A DNA stretch of 25,976 bases. It comes from Candidatus Cloacimonadota bacterium (GTDB lineage: Bacteria > Cloacimonadota > Cloacimonadia > Cloacimonadales > TCS61). Within the stretch, counting starts at the first letter, position 1. Every line of letters starts with the position of its first letter. The notes beneath the pieces were generated by a model. The model was not told where the DNA came from, made no database searches, and saw only the letters and a list, made by a program, of their open reading frames with translations. The stretch covers positions 1-25,976 of the forward strand of contig JAGGWC010000168.1 in NCBI GenBank assembly GCA_021157645.1. Reading direction: 5' to 3'. The position numbers and the translations under genes are program-made. Below, one piece after another: positions 16,405 through 24,095 of this stretch.

Positions 16405-17549
16405 TGGCAGAATTAATTAATTTCTTTCACACAACCGGTTTAGCTCAAATCCAACTTCCATACCTGATCATGATGGTTGTCGGCGGCATATTTATCTATC
16501 TGGGAATAGCTAAAGACTACGAACCGCTTCTACTTGTTCCAATTGGATTCGGTGTAATTTTGGGAAACCTTCCGGGAACTGAAGCTTATGGTGTTTATGC
16601 TGATGGATCAGTTATGAATCAGCTTTATGAAGGCGTTAAGTTTGGACTTTACCCTCCACTTATTTTTCTTGGAATTGGCGCAATGACTGATTTTTCCACT
16701 CTTATTGCAAATCCAAAATTAATTCTTCTCGGCGCTGCTGCACAGTTTGGAATTTTCGCTACTTTTATCGGTTCAATTCTTTTAGGATTCAATGTAATGG
16801 AATCAGGAGCGATTGGTATTATTGGTGGTGCAGATGGTCCTACCTCAATATTTTTATCTACTAAACTTGCACCCCATCTTCTCGGTCCCATAGCTATTGC
16901 AGCTTATTCTTATATGGCACTTGTTCCTGTAATTCAGCCACCAATTATAAAATTACTTACAACAAAAAAAGAACGACTTATCCACATGAAAACGCCACGG
17001 CTTGTAACTAAACGTGAAAAAATATTATTCCCAATTGTGGGAGCTCTTGTTACAATTCTCATTGCTCCTGGTGCATCAGCTTTGTTAGGAATGTTGTTCT
17101 TTGGAAATCTTCTAAAAGAAAGTGGCGTTACCGAACGACTGGCAAGAACCGCTTCAAATTCTCTAATAGATATTATCACTATACTTCTGGGGCTTTGTGT
17201 AGGAGCTTCCACGCAGGCTGTGAGAATGGTGGATGGGGTAAATATGGGATTTCTCACTTCCAGCTCTATCAAGATATTTACTTTAGGTGCTTTTTCATTT
17301 ATGATCGCAACAGCTACCGGAGTTTTATTTGCAAAATTTATGAACGTATTCCTCAAAGAAAAATTGAATCCAATGATCGGTGCATCTGGTGTTAGTGCCG
17401 TTCCTGATAGTGCACGGGTAGTTCATACTATGGGACAAAAATATGATCGCAGTAACTTCTTATTGATGCATGCTATGGCTCCAAATGTAGCTGGCGTTAT
17501 CGGCTCTGCAGTCGCTGCTGGTGTATTACTGGGGATTTTAGGGAATTAA
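16404..17549 (+). CDS. mmdB: Na+-translocating methylmalonyl-CoA decarboxylase beta subunit
   Basis: A 381-residue polytopic membrane protein of the OadB/MmdB/GcdB family. Two re-entrant signatures are visible: FLGIGAMTDFSTLIANPK near 88-105, and GIIGGADGPTSIFLST near 138-153 containing the conserved Asp144 (equivalent to the Na+-coupling Asp of OadB). A later conserved stretch is ASGVSAVPDSARVVH near 369 counted by codon position 17380-17425. The subunit decarboxylates carboxybiotin, consumes a proton and exports two Na+ ions, building a sodium gradient from propionate metabolism. The length is typical of MmdB. Its ATG overlaps the mmdC stop by one base. It is the last gene of the operon, and a hairpin follows 28 bases later. 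Confidence 0.94.
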   Translation: MAELINFFHTTGLAQIQLPYLIMMVVGGIFIYLGIAKDYEPLLLVPIGFGVILGNLPGTEAYGVYADGSVMNQLYEGVKFGLYPPLIFLGIGAMTDFSTLIANPKLILLGAAAQFGIFATFIGSILLGFNVMESGAIGIIGGADGPTSIFLSTKLAPHLLGPIAIAAYSYMALVPVIQPPIIKLLTTKKERLIHMKTPRLVTKREKILFPIVGALVTILIAPGASALLGMLFFGNLLKESGVTERLARTASNSLIDIITILLGLCVGASTQAVRMVDGVNMGFLTSSSIKIFTLGAFSFMIATATGVLFAKFMNVFLKEKLNPMIGASGVSAVPDSARVVHTMGQKYDRSNFLLMHAMAPNVAGVIGSAVAAGVLLGILGN

Positions 17550-17577
17550 ATTTTTCAACACAGAGACACTATTGTTA

Positions 17578-17598
17578 GGCGTATCATTTTGATGCGCC
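17578..17598 (+). terminator. hairpin after mmdB (possible terminator)
   Basis: GGCGTATCA and TGATGCGCC form a 9-bp stem with one T-G pair around a TTT loop, 28 bases after the mmdB stop. It is followed by CTGTTATTTTG, not a clean T tract. It could end mmd transcription, act as a partial attenuator before the S9 peptidase gene, or be a small palindromic repeat. Confidence 0.5.
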
Positions 17599-17637
17599 CT
17601 GTTATTTTGCATTTGATAAAATATTTGGAGAATATTT

Positions 17638-20025
17638 ATGAAAAGAATAATTGTTATTATCATATTATTGGGGGCATTAATGACACTAAATTCAGAAACT
17701 GGTTATAAACTTCCAGCCGATGAGATCGTTAAAATTTATGATACTCAAAGAAACCCGTATATTCAATTTATCCAGTTTGATAATTTCGGTTTAGAAATAA
17801 GTTATCAGCTTCATCAAACATTAGAGCAACTTGCCGAACCTTCTTTAAAACTGGCAGGAGAAAAATTTAGTAAAAAATTAAACGCTAGCCTAGAAAATTA
17901 TCCAATTAATAGAATAAATATTATTAATCTGAATACCAAAGCACGAATTCCAATTCAGTTACCAAAAAATGCAAAAATAAGGAATACGATAATTTCCAAT
18001 GATCATGAAAAAGCTGCTTTGCTGAATGAAACAGAGAGTGGAGTTCAACTTCTCATTGTAGATTTAGAGAATGGAAAGTGTAAAGTTTATACAAATTTTT
18101 TCATTAATGATATTTTGGAAGATGGAGTTATCTGCTGGTTGAATGATAGTAATAATATTTTACTGAAAATAATTCCTGAAGACCGTGGCAATGAACCGGC
18201 TAAACCTGTAGTGCCTGAATCTCCAGTTATTGAAGAAACATATGGTAAAGAAAGTATAACTCGAACTTATCAAAATCTTTTAAAGGATAAACATGATGAA
18301 GCACTTTTTGATTATTATTTTACATCACAAATCGTATCATTAAATACAGTAACCGGGGAGATAAACAAGATTGGAAAATCGGCGATCTATAATGAAGTTA
18401 AACCATCTCCTGATAACGAATATTTATATATTGAACGAATCCAAAGACCATATTCTTATCTTCTTCCATATTATCGTTTTCCAAAAGGATTTGAGATTTG
18501 GAATATTGACGGTAAGCTTGTAAAAATGCTTCATTCCAGACCTCTGCAAGATGAAATTCCCATTGGTGGAACTTATATTGGTCCCCGTAAATTTATGTGG
18601 CAGCCGCTTAAAGACGCATCATTGATTTGGATAGAAGCTCTGGATGAAGGTGATCCTAAAATAACTGTTGATCATCGTGATAAAATAATGTTGTTAGAAT
18701 CACCAGAAACTGAAATTGCTGAAGAAATATTCAGAACAGAGCACCGTTTTTCAAGGATAGATTGGTCAGAAGAAAAAGATGAACTTATCTATTATGAATA
18801 TGATCGTGATAAATTGTGGAGGAAGGGCTGGTTGTTTGAGATTGGTAATAAACCAAAGTTAATATATGATCTAAGTACTCGTGATAAATATAATGATCCC
18901 GGAAAATTAGTTCAAAGAAAAACAGAGCACGGTGAAAATGTTTTCATCAAAGATGAAGATTGTGTATTTTATAAAAATAATACTGGTGCAACTGAAAAAG
19001 GAAATTTCCCCTATCTGGCTAAATTCAATTTAATCACAAAAGAAAAAGAGATTTTATTCAGATGTAGAGATAATAATTACGAAACAATTCAGAACTTTGT
19101 TAATGAAGATTTGAATAAAATTATTATTAGAAGTGAAAATCAGAATACTCCCTCGAACTATTTCTTTGTAGATATTGAAAGTGGAAAACGTGAAGAGATC
19201 ACAAATTATCCGAATAACTTCAAACAACTAACTAAGCTAAGAAAAGAAATGGTAACTTACACACGTAAAGACGGCATTCCATTATCGGGAGAGCTCTATC
19301 TTCCTGCTGACTTCGAAGAGGGGGACAGACTTCCACTGGTTATTAATGCTTATCCACAAGAATTTGCCGATAGTACAACTGCCGGACAGATCACAACTAC
19401 ATCAAATAAATTCAGCAGATTCAGTGGAGCTTCCGTTCGCTATTTTGCTTTGCAGGGTTATGCTGTCCTTACCAAAGCATCCATTCCAATTGTTGGAGAT
19501 CCGGAAACTGTGAATGAAACATTCATCGAGCAAACTGTAAACAGTGTAGAAGCAGCAATAAAATATCTGGATGAAAGGGGTATCATCGATCCAAGTAGAG
19601 TGGGAATTACAGGTCACAGTTACGGAGCATTTATGGTGGCAAATGTGCTTGCCCATAGTAATCTGTGTGCTGCTGGTATTGCCCGAAGCGGTGCTTATAA
19701 TAGATCTCTAACTCCGTTTGGATTCCAAAGCGAACGACGCACATTTTGGGAAGCAAAAGATTTTTATATTGAAGTTTCTCCGTTTGCTCATGCTGAGAAG
19801 ATCACTGAACCAATTTTACTAATTCATGGCGAAGATGATCCTAACTCCGGAACTTATCCAATGCAATCCAGAAGATTTTATCAGGCATTACAAGGAAATG
19901 GCGGTACTGCAAAGCTGGTGATTCTACCTTATGAAGGACATTCTTATCGAGCAAGAAGATCAGGATTGCATGTCCTGGCAGAAATGATAGAATGGTTTGA
20001 TCGGTTTGTGAAAGAGAAAAAGTAG
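17638..20025 (+). CDS. secreted S9D-type prolyl oligopeptidase family peptidase (glutamyl-endopeptidase-like)
   Basis: A 795-residue serine peptidase with a signal peptide (hydrophobic residues 4-17). The first ~520 residues should form the beta-propeller. The last ~250 are an alpha/beta hydrolase with Ser661 in GHSYGAF, Asp734 in HGEDDP and His768 in YEGHSY. The C-terminal region with KASIPIVGD, GIARSGAYNRSLTPFGFQS and ERRTFWEA is close to the S9D subgroup, typified by the plant chloroplast glutamyl endopeptidase. Most characterised S9D members cut after Glu or small peptides; specificity here is not shown. The signal peptide implies periplasmic peptide digestion, which fits an amino-acid-fermenting life with propionate formation by the neighbouring decarboxylase. 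GGAG seven bases before the ATG supports the start. It ends in TAG. Confidence 0.92.
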   Translation: MKRIIVIIILLGALMTLNSETGYKLPADEIVKIYDTQRNPYIQFIQFDNFGLEISYQLHQTLEQLAEPSLKLAGEKFSKKLNASLENYPINRINIINLNTKARIPIQLPKNAKIRNTIISNDHEKAALLNETESGVQLLIVDLENGKCKVYTNFFINDILEDGVICWLNDSNNILLKIIPEDRGNEPAKPVVPESPVIEETYGKESITRTYQNLLKDKHDEALFDYYFTSQIVSLNTVTGEINKIGKSAIYNEVKPSPDNEYLYIERIQRPYSYLLPYYRFPKGFEIWNIDGKLVKMLHSRPLQDEIPIGGTYIGPRKFMWQPLKDASLIWIEALDEGDPKITVDHRDKIMLLESPETEIAEEIFRTEHRFSRIDWSEEKDELIYYEYDRDKLWRKGWLFEIGNKPKLIYDLSTRDKYNDPGKLVQRKTEHGENVFIKDEDCVFYKNNTGATEKGNFPYLAKFNLITKEKEILFRCRDNNYETIQNFVNEDLNKIIIRSENQNTPSNYFFVDIESGKREEITNYPNNFKQLTKLRKEMVTYTRKDGIPLSGELYLPADFEEGDRLPLVINAYPQEFADSTTAGQITTTSNKFSRFSGASVRYFALQGYAVLTKASIPIVGDPETVNETFIEQTVNSVEAAIKYLDERGIIDPSRVGITGHSYGAFMVANVLAHSNLCAAGIARSGAYNRSLTPFGFQSERRTFWEAKDFYIEVSPFAHAEKITEPILLIHGEDDPNSGTYPMQSRRFYQALQGNGGTAKLVILPYEGHSYRARRSGLHVLAEMIEWFDRFVKEKK

Positions 20026-20029
20026 CAGT

Positions 20030-20107
20030 GATTTACCTTGCGGATGGTTAAAAACCTCTGCAATGGTTAAAAGAAAATGGGTGTAATACTTTAGAACCAT
20101 TGCGGAG
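20030..20107. repeat. dispersed palindromic repeat, copy A
   Basis: ACCTTGCGGATGGTTAAAA (20035-20053) is repeated exactly at 23991-24009 between dnaK and dnaJ, and similarity continues through CCTCTGCAATGG (CCTCCGCAATGG in the other copy). Within this copy CTCTGCAATGGTT (20056-20068) and AACCATTGCGGAG (20095-20107) are inverted repeats at 12 of 13 positions. The module starts five bases after the S9 peptidase stop. It has no reading frame and looks like a REP-type element. Confidence 0.75.
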
Positions 20108-20119
20108 ATAGCACACCCC

Positions 20120-20156
20120 ACGGTTAAAACCGTCCCCCTCTCAAGAGGGGATTTTT
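20120..20156 (+). terminator. intrinsic terminator between the S9 peptidase gene and hrcA
   Basis: Two hairpins in tandem: ACGGT / ACCGT around TAAA (20120-20133), then CCCCTC / GAGGGG around TCAA (20135-20150), directly followed by ATTTTT. The second has the form of a Rho-independent terminator. It adjoins repeat copy A, so it may have arrived as part of a repeat. Confidence 0.7.
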
Positions 20157-20240
20157 CGCAAAGAAATCATATATTTACCAACAGCACAAAATCATTGTCA
20201 CCCATATAAACCATGACCAATAAAGCACCCCTGTTATTTT

Positions 20241-20267
20241 TTAGCACTCTTTTGCCACGTCTGCTAA
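20241..20267. promoter_or_regulatory. CIRCE operator 1 (HrcA binding site), upstream of the promoter
   Basis: TTAGCACTC, nine bases, then GTCTGCTAA. The left arm is perfect and the right arm matches the consensus GAGTGCTAA at 7 of 9. The 9-base spacer is as in the known operator. It ends nine bases before the -35 hexamer. Confidence 0.85.
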
Positions 20268-20275
20268 AAAAATAT

Positions 20276-20303
20276 TTGACATTTGTATTATCGAAATTAA
20301 ATT
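20276..20303 (+). promoter_or_regulatory. promoter of the hrcA-grpE-dnaK operon
   Basis: TTGACA (20276-20281) and TAAATT (20298-20303) with a 16-base spacer fit a housekeeping-sigma promoter. Transcription should begin near 20310, at the edge of CIRCE operator 2. Position between two operators indicates HrcA repression released on heat or unfolded-protein stress. Confidence 0.7.
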
Positions 20304-20311
20304 GTCCTTAG

Positions 20312-20338
20312 TTAGCAGTTGGTGATTTGTTGTGCTAA
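20312..20338. promoter_or_regulatory. CIRCE-like operator 2 at the transcription start
   Basis: TTAGCAGTT, nine bases, then TTGTGCTAA. Each arm matches the CIRCE consensus at 7 of 9, with outer bases intact and the spacer exactly nine. It would lie at the start of the mRNA, 20 bases before the hrcA start codon, where CIRCE can also act in RNA. Confidence 0.75.
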
Positions 20339-20358
20339 TAAAAAGTAAAGGGATAAAA

Positions 20359-21405
20359 ATGAAAAAAAACGAGATCCGTAGAGAGAAAGTTCTGAAGCAT
20401 GTTGTTGAGGAATATGTAAGCTCGTGCGAGCCTATATCGTCTAAACTGATCTGTGATAAATATTTAGCAAATACAAGTCCTGCAACTATCAGAATAGACC
20501 TGAACAAACTGGAAAAAGTGAACCTGATCTACCAACCGCATACTTCTGCGGGAAGAATTCCAACCATACAAGGTTACCGAACCTATATTGAACAAAGCAA
20601 AGATGAAATATCTAAAATGCATTTTGATGGAGCAAATATTCTACGTGAAATTTTAATAAAACATTATAAGGATACTCCTCTTGCTCTTCATTACATCATG
20701 CAGCTTCTTGCTCGTGAGACCGATCAATTAAGTTTTGTGGCAGAACCAGAAGTCTCTTATGGCTATTTGGAAAAACTTGAAGTTTTCAAAATTTCAGGTG
20801 ATAAACTATTGTTTGTTGTAAGCTTAGATTCCGGTCTTGATAAAACTGTGATCCTGAAATGTGATCATAACATTTCAGCTAGTCAACTCAAAGCAATTGT
20901 TCGCTATGTAAATGACACGCTGGTTGGGCAAAGAATATTTGATATTCAAAATACTGTATTGGAAGAAATTGCAGAAAAAGTCACAGAAGAGAACACGATT
21001 CTTAAACAATTTTTAGAAGAGCTACAAAATGCTTTTTCTGAGATTAGTGATTATTATATCCATTTTGATGGGAATATATCTTTTCTGGAACAGCAGGAAT
21101 TCAATGATAAAAGAGCTATACTTACGTTCCTGAATTTCATGCAAAGGCAAGATCACTTGATAAATCTGATGCAGGAAAAAGAAACTGGCTCATGGAATAT
21201 TTTGATGGGTGAGGATTTCGCACAATCGGAATTTACAAATTTTGCCATGATCTTTGCTAAATATGAGATCTTTGGAATTCCGGGATATCTTGGAGTACTC
21301 GGACCTATAAGAATGAATTATACAAAAAACATCGCAATAATTAGAGATATTGCGAATATAATAACTGAAACCACGAAAAAAGGAATGGTGGTACCAAAAA
21401 AATGA
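20359..21405 (+). CDS. hrcA: heat-inducible transcription repressor HrcA
   Basis: A 348-residue HrcA. The N-terminal winged helix contains EPISSKLICDKY and PATIRIDLNKLEKVNLI, followed by the signature TSAGRIPTIQGYRTYI. The C-terminal part is the GAF-like dimerisation region, ending with an LGPIRMNYTK-type motif and late helices. HrcA binds CIRCE sites and needs GroEL to fold, so chaperone shortage relieves repression. The start is ATG 20359, with AAAGGGA five bases upstream. The longer frame from GTG 20332 would start inside CIRCE operator 2 and has no ribosome site. It is the first gene of the operon it controls, and its stop overlaps the grpE start (ATGA). Confidence 0.96.
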   Translation: MKKNEIRREKVLKHVVEEYVSSCEPISSKLICDKYLANTSPATIRIDLNKLEKVNLIYQPHTSAGRIPTIQGYRTYIEQSKDEISKMHFDGANILREILIKHYKDTPLALHYIMQLLARETDQLSFVAEPEVSYGYLEKLEVFKISGDKLLFVVSLDSGLDKTVILKCDHNISASQLKAIVRYVNDTLVGQRIFDIQNTVLEEIAEKVTEENTILKQFLEELQNAFSEISDYYIHFDGNISFLEQQEFNDKRAILTFLNFMQRQDHLINLMQEKETGSWNILMGEDFAQSEFTNFAMIFAKYEIFGIPGYLGVLGPIRMNYTKNIAIIRDIANIITETTKKGMVVPKK

Positions 21406-21965
21406 CAAAGAAAAAAACAGAAAAAAAACAAAATGAAAAGAAGCAGGAAAAAGTTCTCACAGTTGAAGAAAAGTATCTGAATCTTTTAGCAGAGAATGCC
21501 GAGTTGAAAGACAAATGGATACGCAATGCTGCGGAATTTGAGAACTTTCGCCGTAGATCTATTTCCGAAAAATCAGATTGGATAAAAAATGCTACTGAGA
21601 GAATCGTGTTGGAACTTTGTGATGTTGTAGATAATTTTGAACGTGCGATGCACCCTGAAGCAGAAAAAAATCGTGAATCGTATGAAAAGGGAATTGAACT
21701 CATTTTTCAACAGTTAGATGGAGTTCTAAAAAAAGAAGGTGTAGAAAAGATAGAAGCATTAGGAAAAGAATTTGATCCACAGTTCCATGAAGCTCTGGTT
21801 CACATTCCTTCCGAATTAGAAGATAATAAGATCGCGGCTGTGATCCAAAACGGTTACACAATGAACTCGAAGGTTATAAGACCTGCGCGTGTTGCAGTTT
21901 CCAACGGAGAAAAGCTGGAATCAGTAAAACCAAAAAAAGATAAGAAAAAAAAGAATAAGGCATAA
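21402..21965 (+). CDS. grpE: nucleotide exchange factor GrpE
   Basis: A 187-residue GrpE. A Lys/Glu-rich start is followed by a long helix (about 20-80) with ELKDKWIRNAAEFENFRRR, the typical dimer coiled coil. A C-terminal beta domain follows with FDPQFHEALVHIP and IQNGYTMNSKVIRPARVAVS, which contacts the DnaK nucleotide-binding domain. GrpE releases ADP from DnaK. The extreme C-terminus is a Lys-rich tail. The start overlaps the hrcA stop by four bases and the stop lies just before the dnaK ribosome site, so expression is coupled to the operon. Confidence 0.96.
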   Translation: MTKKKTEKKQNEKKQEKVLTVEEKYLNLLAENAELKDKWIRNAAEFENFRRRSISEKSDWIKNATERIVLELCDVVDNFERAMHPEAEKNRESYEKGIELIFQQLDGVLKKEGVEKIEALGKEFDPQFHEALVHIPSELEDNKIAAVIQNGYTMNSKVIRPARVAVSNGEKLESVKPKKDKKKKNKA

Positions 21966-21976
21966 TGGAGGATATT

Positions 21977-23956
21977 ATGGGAAAAATAATTGGAATCGAC
22001 CTTGGAACAACAAACTCTTGCGTTAGCGTAATGGAAGGTGGTAAACCTACTGTTATTCAAAATGCAGAAGGTACAAGAACTACACCGTCTGTAGTTGCTT
22101 TTACCAAAGACAAACAAAGATTAGTAGGACAGCTGGCAAAACGTCAGGCTGTTACAAACCCGAAGAACACAATTTCTTCAATTAAAAGATTTATGGGAAG
22201 GCAACTGAATGAAGTTGGCTCCGAAATTCAAAATGTTAACTATCAGATCAAAGGTGGAAAATTTGGAGAAGCTACTGTCCATATTGATGTAGAAAATAAA
22301 GATTTCACACCTCAAGAAATTTCTGCCATGATCCTAACTAAAATGAAAGAAACTGCAGAAGCTCATCTCGGAACAAAAATTACAGAAGCTGTGATCACCG
22401 TTCCAGCCTACTTTAATGACGCCCAAAGACAAGCAACAAAAGATGCCGGTAAAATTGCCGGTCTTGATGTAAAAAGAATTATTAATGAACCAACTGCCGC
22501 AGCTCTTGCTTACGGATTGGAAAGTAAAAAAGAAGAAAAAGTAGCAGTTTACGATCTTGGTGGCGGAACATTTGATATTTCTATTCTGGAAGTTGCTGAA
22601 GGCGTTGTGGAAGTTCTTTCTACAAACGGTGATACTCATCTTGGTGGAGATGACTTTGATAAGAAGGTCATGGATTGGATATTAAGTGAATTCAAAAAGC
22701 AGGAAGGAGTAGATATTTCCAGCGATGCAATGGCTCTGCAAAGAATCAAAGAAGCTGCAGAAAAAGCTAAGATCGAACTTTCCGGTACTGCAACAACTAA
22801 CATCAATCTGCCATTTATTACAGCAGATGCTTCCGGACCTAAACATCTTAACTTGGATCTCTCTCGTTCACAATTCAATAAAATGGTAGATGATCTCATC
22901 GTACGTTCTATCGGTCCTTGCAAAATTGCTATAAAAGATGCAAAACTCAGTATAGGTGATATTGATGAAATATTGGTTGTAGGTGGAAGCACGAGAGTTC
23001 CTGCTGTTATCGAAGCTGTAGAAAAATACTTCGGCAAAAAAGCAAATAAAAGTGTTAATCCTGATGAGGTAGTTGCAGTTGGTGCTGCAATTCAAGGTGG
23101 GATTCTGGCAGGTGATGAAAATCTGAATGACATTCTTCTTCTTGATGTAACTCCGCTATCACTCGGTATTGAAACTCTCGGTGGCGTGATGACATCTCTC
23201 ATAGAAAGAAATACAACTATTCCAACTAAGAAGAGCCAGGTGTTCTCTACTGCTGCAGATAACCAACCGGCAGTTTCTATTGTTGTTCTTCAGGGTGAAC
23301 GTTCCATGGCTGCCGATAACAGACGACTTGGTAATTTTGAACTTACCGGTATTCCTGCTGCACCACGTGGAATCCCACAAATTGAAGTAACATTCGATAT
23401 TGATGCAAATGGAATTTTACATGTTAACGCTAAAGATAAAGGTACCGGACAGGAGCAATCTATAAAAATAGAAAGAACAGGTTCTTTGGATGAAAGTGAA
23501 ATCGATAGAATGGTTAAAGATGCCGAAGCTCATGCTGATGAAGATAAAAAAACAAAAGAATCTATTCATGCACGTAATGAACTTGATACACTTATCTTCT
23601 CCACAGAAAAAAGTATGGAAGAACATGGTGACAAACTTAAAGATGAAGAGAAAAAACCTATCGAAGAAGCAATAAAAGAAGCTAAAGAAAAACTTGAAGA
23701 ACTCACTAAAAAATCTGCTTCCAAAGAAGAGTATGAAGCTGTTCGTGATGATCTTGCTAAAAAAGCTCAAAAAATTGGTGAGATAGTATATGCTGAAGCA
23801 CAAAAAGGACAGCAAGCTCAAGGCGGAACAAATCCAAATATGGGAAATGCTGATTTTGACCCAAGTAAAATGGGTGGGCAGCAGCAGCAACAAGAGAAAA
23901 AAGAAGACGGTCCAGTAGACGCTGACTTTGAAGTTGTTGACGAAGACGAAAAATAA
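21977..23956 (+). CDS. dnaK: chaperone DnaK (Hsp70)
   Basis: A 659-residue Hsp70. The ATPase domain (about 1-385) has GIDLGTTNSCV, the phosphate loop VYDLGGGTFDIS, and VGGSTRVPAV. The linker near DVTPLSLGIET leads to the substrate-binding domain and a helical lid. The tail is Gly/Gln-rich (a run of five Gln) and ends in the acidic VVDEDEK, as in bacterial DnaK. ATG 21977 is chosen because GGAGG (21967-21971) lies five bases upstream. The in-frame ATG at 21965 overlaps the grpE stop and would place that ribosome site inside the gene. It works with DnaJ and GrpE in protein folding. No terminator follows, only repeat copy B before dnaJ. Confidence 0.98.
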   Translation: MGKIIGIDLGTTNSCVSVMEGGKPTVIQNAEGTRTTPSVVAFTKDKQRLVGQLAKRQAVTNPKNTISSIKRFMGRQLNEVGSEIQNVNYQIKGGKFGEATVHIDVENKDFTPQEISAMILTKMKETAEAHLGTKITEAVITVPAYFNDAQRQATKDAGKIAGLDVKRIINEPTAAALAYGLESKKEEKVAVYDLGGGTFDISILEVAEGVVEVLSTNGDTHLGGDDFDKKVMDWILSEFKKQEGVDISSDAMALQRIKEAAEKAKIELSGTATTNINLPFITADASGPKHLNLDLSRSQFNKMVDDLIVRSIGPCKIAIKDAKLSIGDIDEILVVGGSTRVPAVIEAVEKYFGKKANKSVNPDEVVAVGAAIQGGILAGDENLNDILLLDVTPLSLGIETLGGVMTSLIERNTTIPTKKSQVFSTAADNQPAVSIVVLQGERSMAADNRRLGNFELTGIPAAPRGIPQIEVTFDIDANGILHVNAKDKGTGQEQSIKIERTGSLDESEIDRMVKDAEAHADEDKKTKESIHARNELDTLIFSTEKSMEEHGDKLKDEEKKPIEEAIKEAKEKLEELTKKSASKEEYEAVRDDLAKKAQKIGEIVYAEAQKGQQAQGGTNPNMGNADFDPSKMGGQQQQQEKKEDGPVDADFEVVDEDEK

Positions 23957-23990
23957 TTGAATACATTTTAGTGCGTTGATAAATGATTTT

Positions 23991-24076
23991 ACCTTGCGGA
24001 TGGTTAAAACCTCCGCAATGGTAATTGTTTATAATCAACTGTTGTGAAGATTTCGTTACTTAACCATTCACAAGGT
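23991..24076. repeat. dispersed palindromic repeat, copy B, between dnaK and dnaJ
   Basis: The element is bounded by ACCTTGCGGATGGTTAA (23991-24007) and TTAACCATTCACAAGGT (24060-24076), inverted repeats at 15 of 17 positions. Its left part is identical to copy A over 19 bases. It also contains the arms TTGCGGA / TCCGCAA of a short hairpin. It ends 20 bases before the dnaJ start. No reading frame is present. It may process or attenuate the dnaK-dnaJ message; that is inference. Confidence 0.75.
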
Positions 24077-24095
24077 TGGAAATTAAAGGAGAATG

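Larger units (their letters stand above)
20026..20358. other. gene-free regulatory and repeat region before hrcA
   Basis: This is the only stretch over 300 bases without a gene. In order it holds a palindromic repeat module (20030-20107), a terminator (20120-20156), about 84 AT-rich bases with nothing recognisable (20157-20240), a CIRCE-like operator, the hrcA promoter, a second CIRCE-like operator, and the hrcA ribosome site AAAGGGA (20347-20353). Confidence 0.8.

Noticed and set aside
20332..20358. Longer hrcA starting at GTG 20332
   Set aside because: It would begin inside the CIRCE operator arm without a ribosome site; ATG 20359 has AAAGGGA upstream and gives the usual N-terminus.
21965..21976. 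Longer dnaK starting at ATG 21965
   Set aside because: The GGAGG ribosome site would fall inside the gene; ATG 21977 gives the standard MGKIIGIDLGTT start.
23417..23893. 158-codon open frame antisense to dnaK
   Set aside because: Its composition mirrors the Lys/Glu-rich dnaK lid region, giving Phe/Ser-rich translation; no family features and no ribosome site.
24042..24073. Separate operator TTGTGAA / TTCACAA before dnaJ
   Set aside because: Its right arm is part of the terminal inverted repeat of the 23991-24076 element, so an independent regulatory site is not supported.
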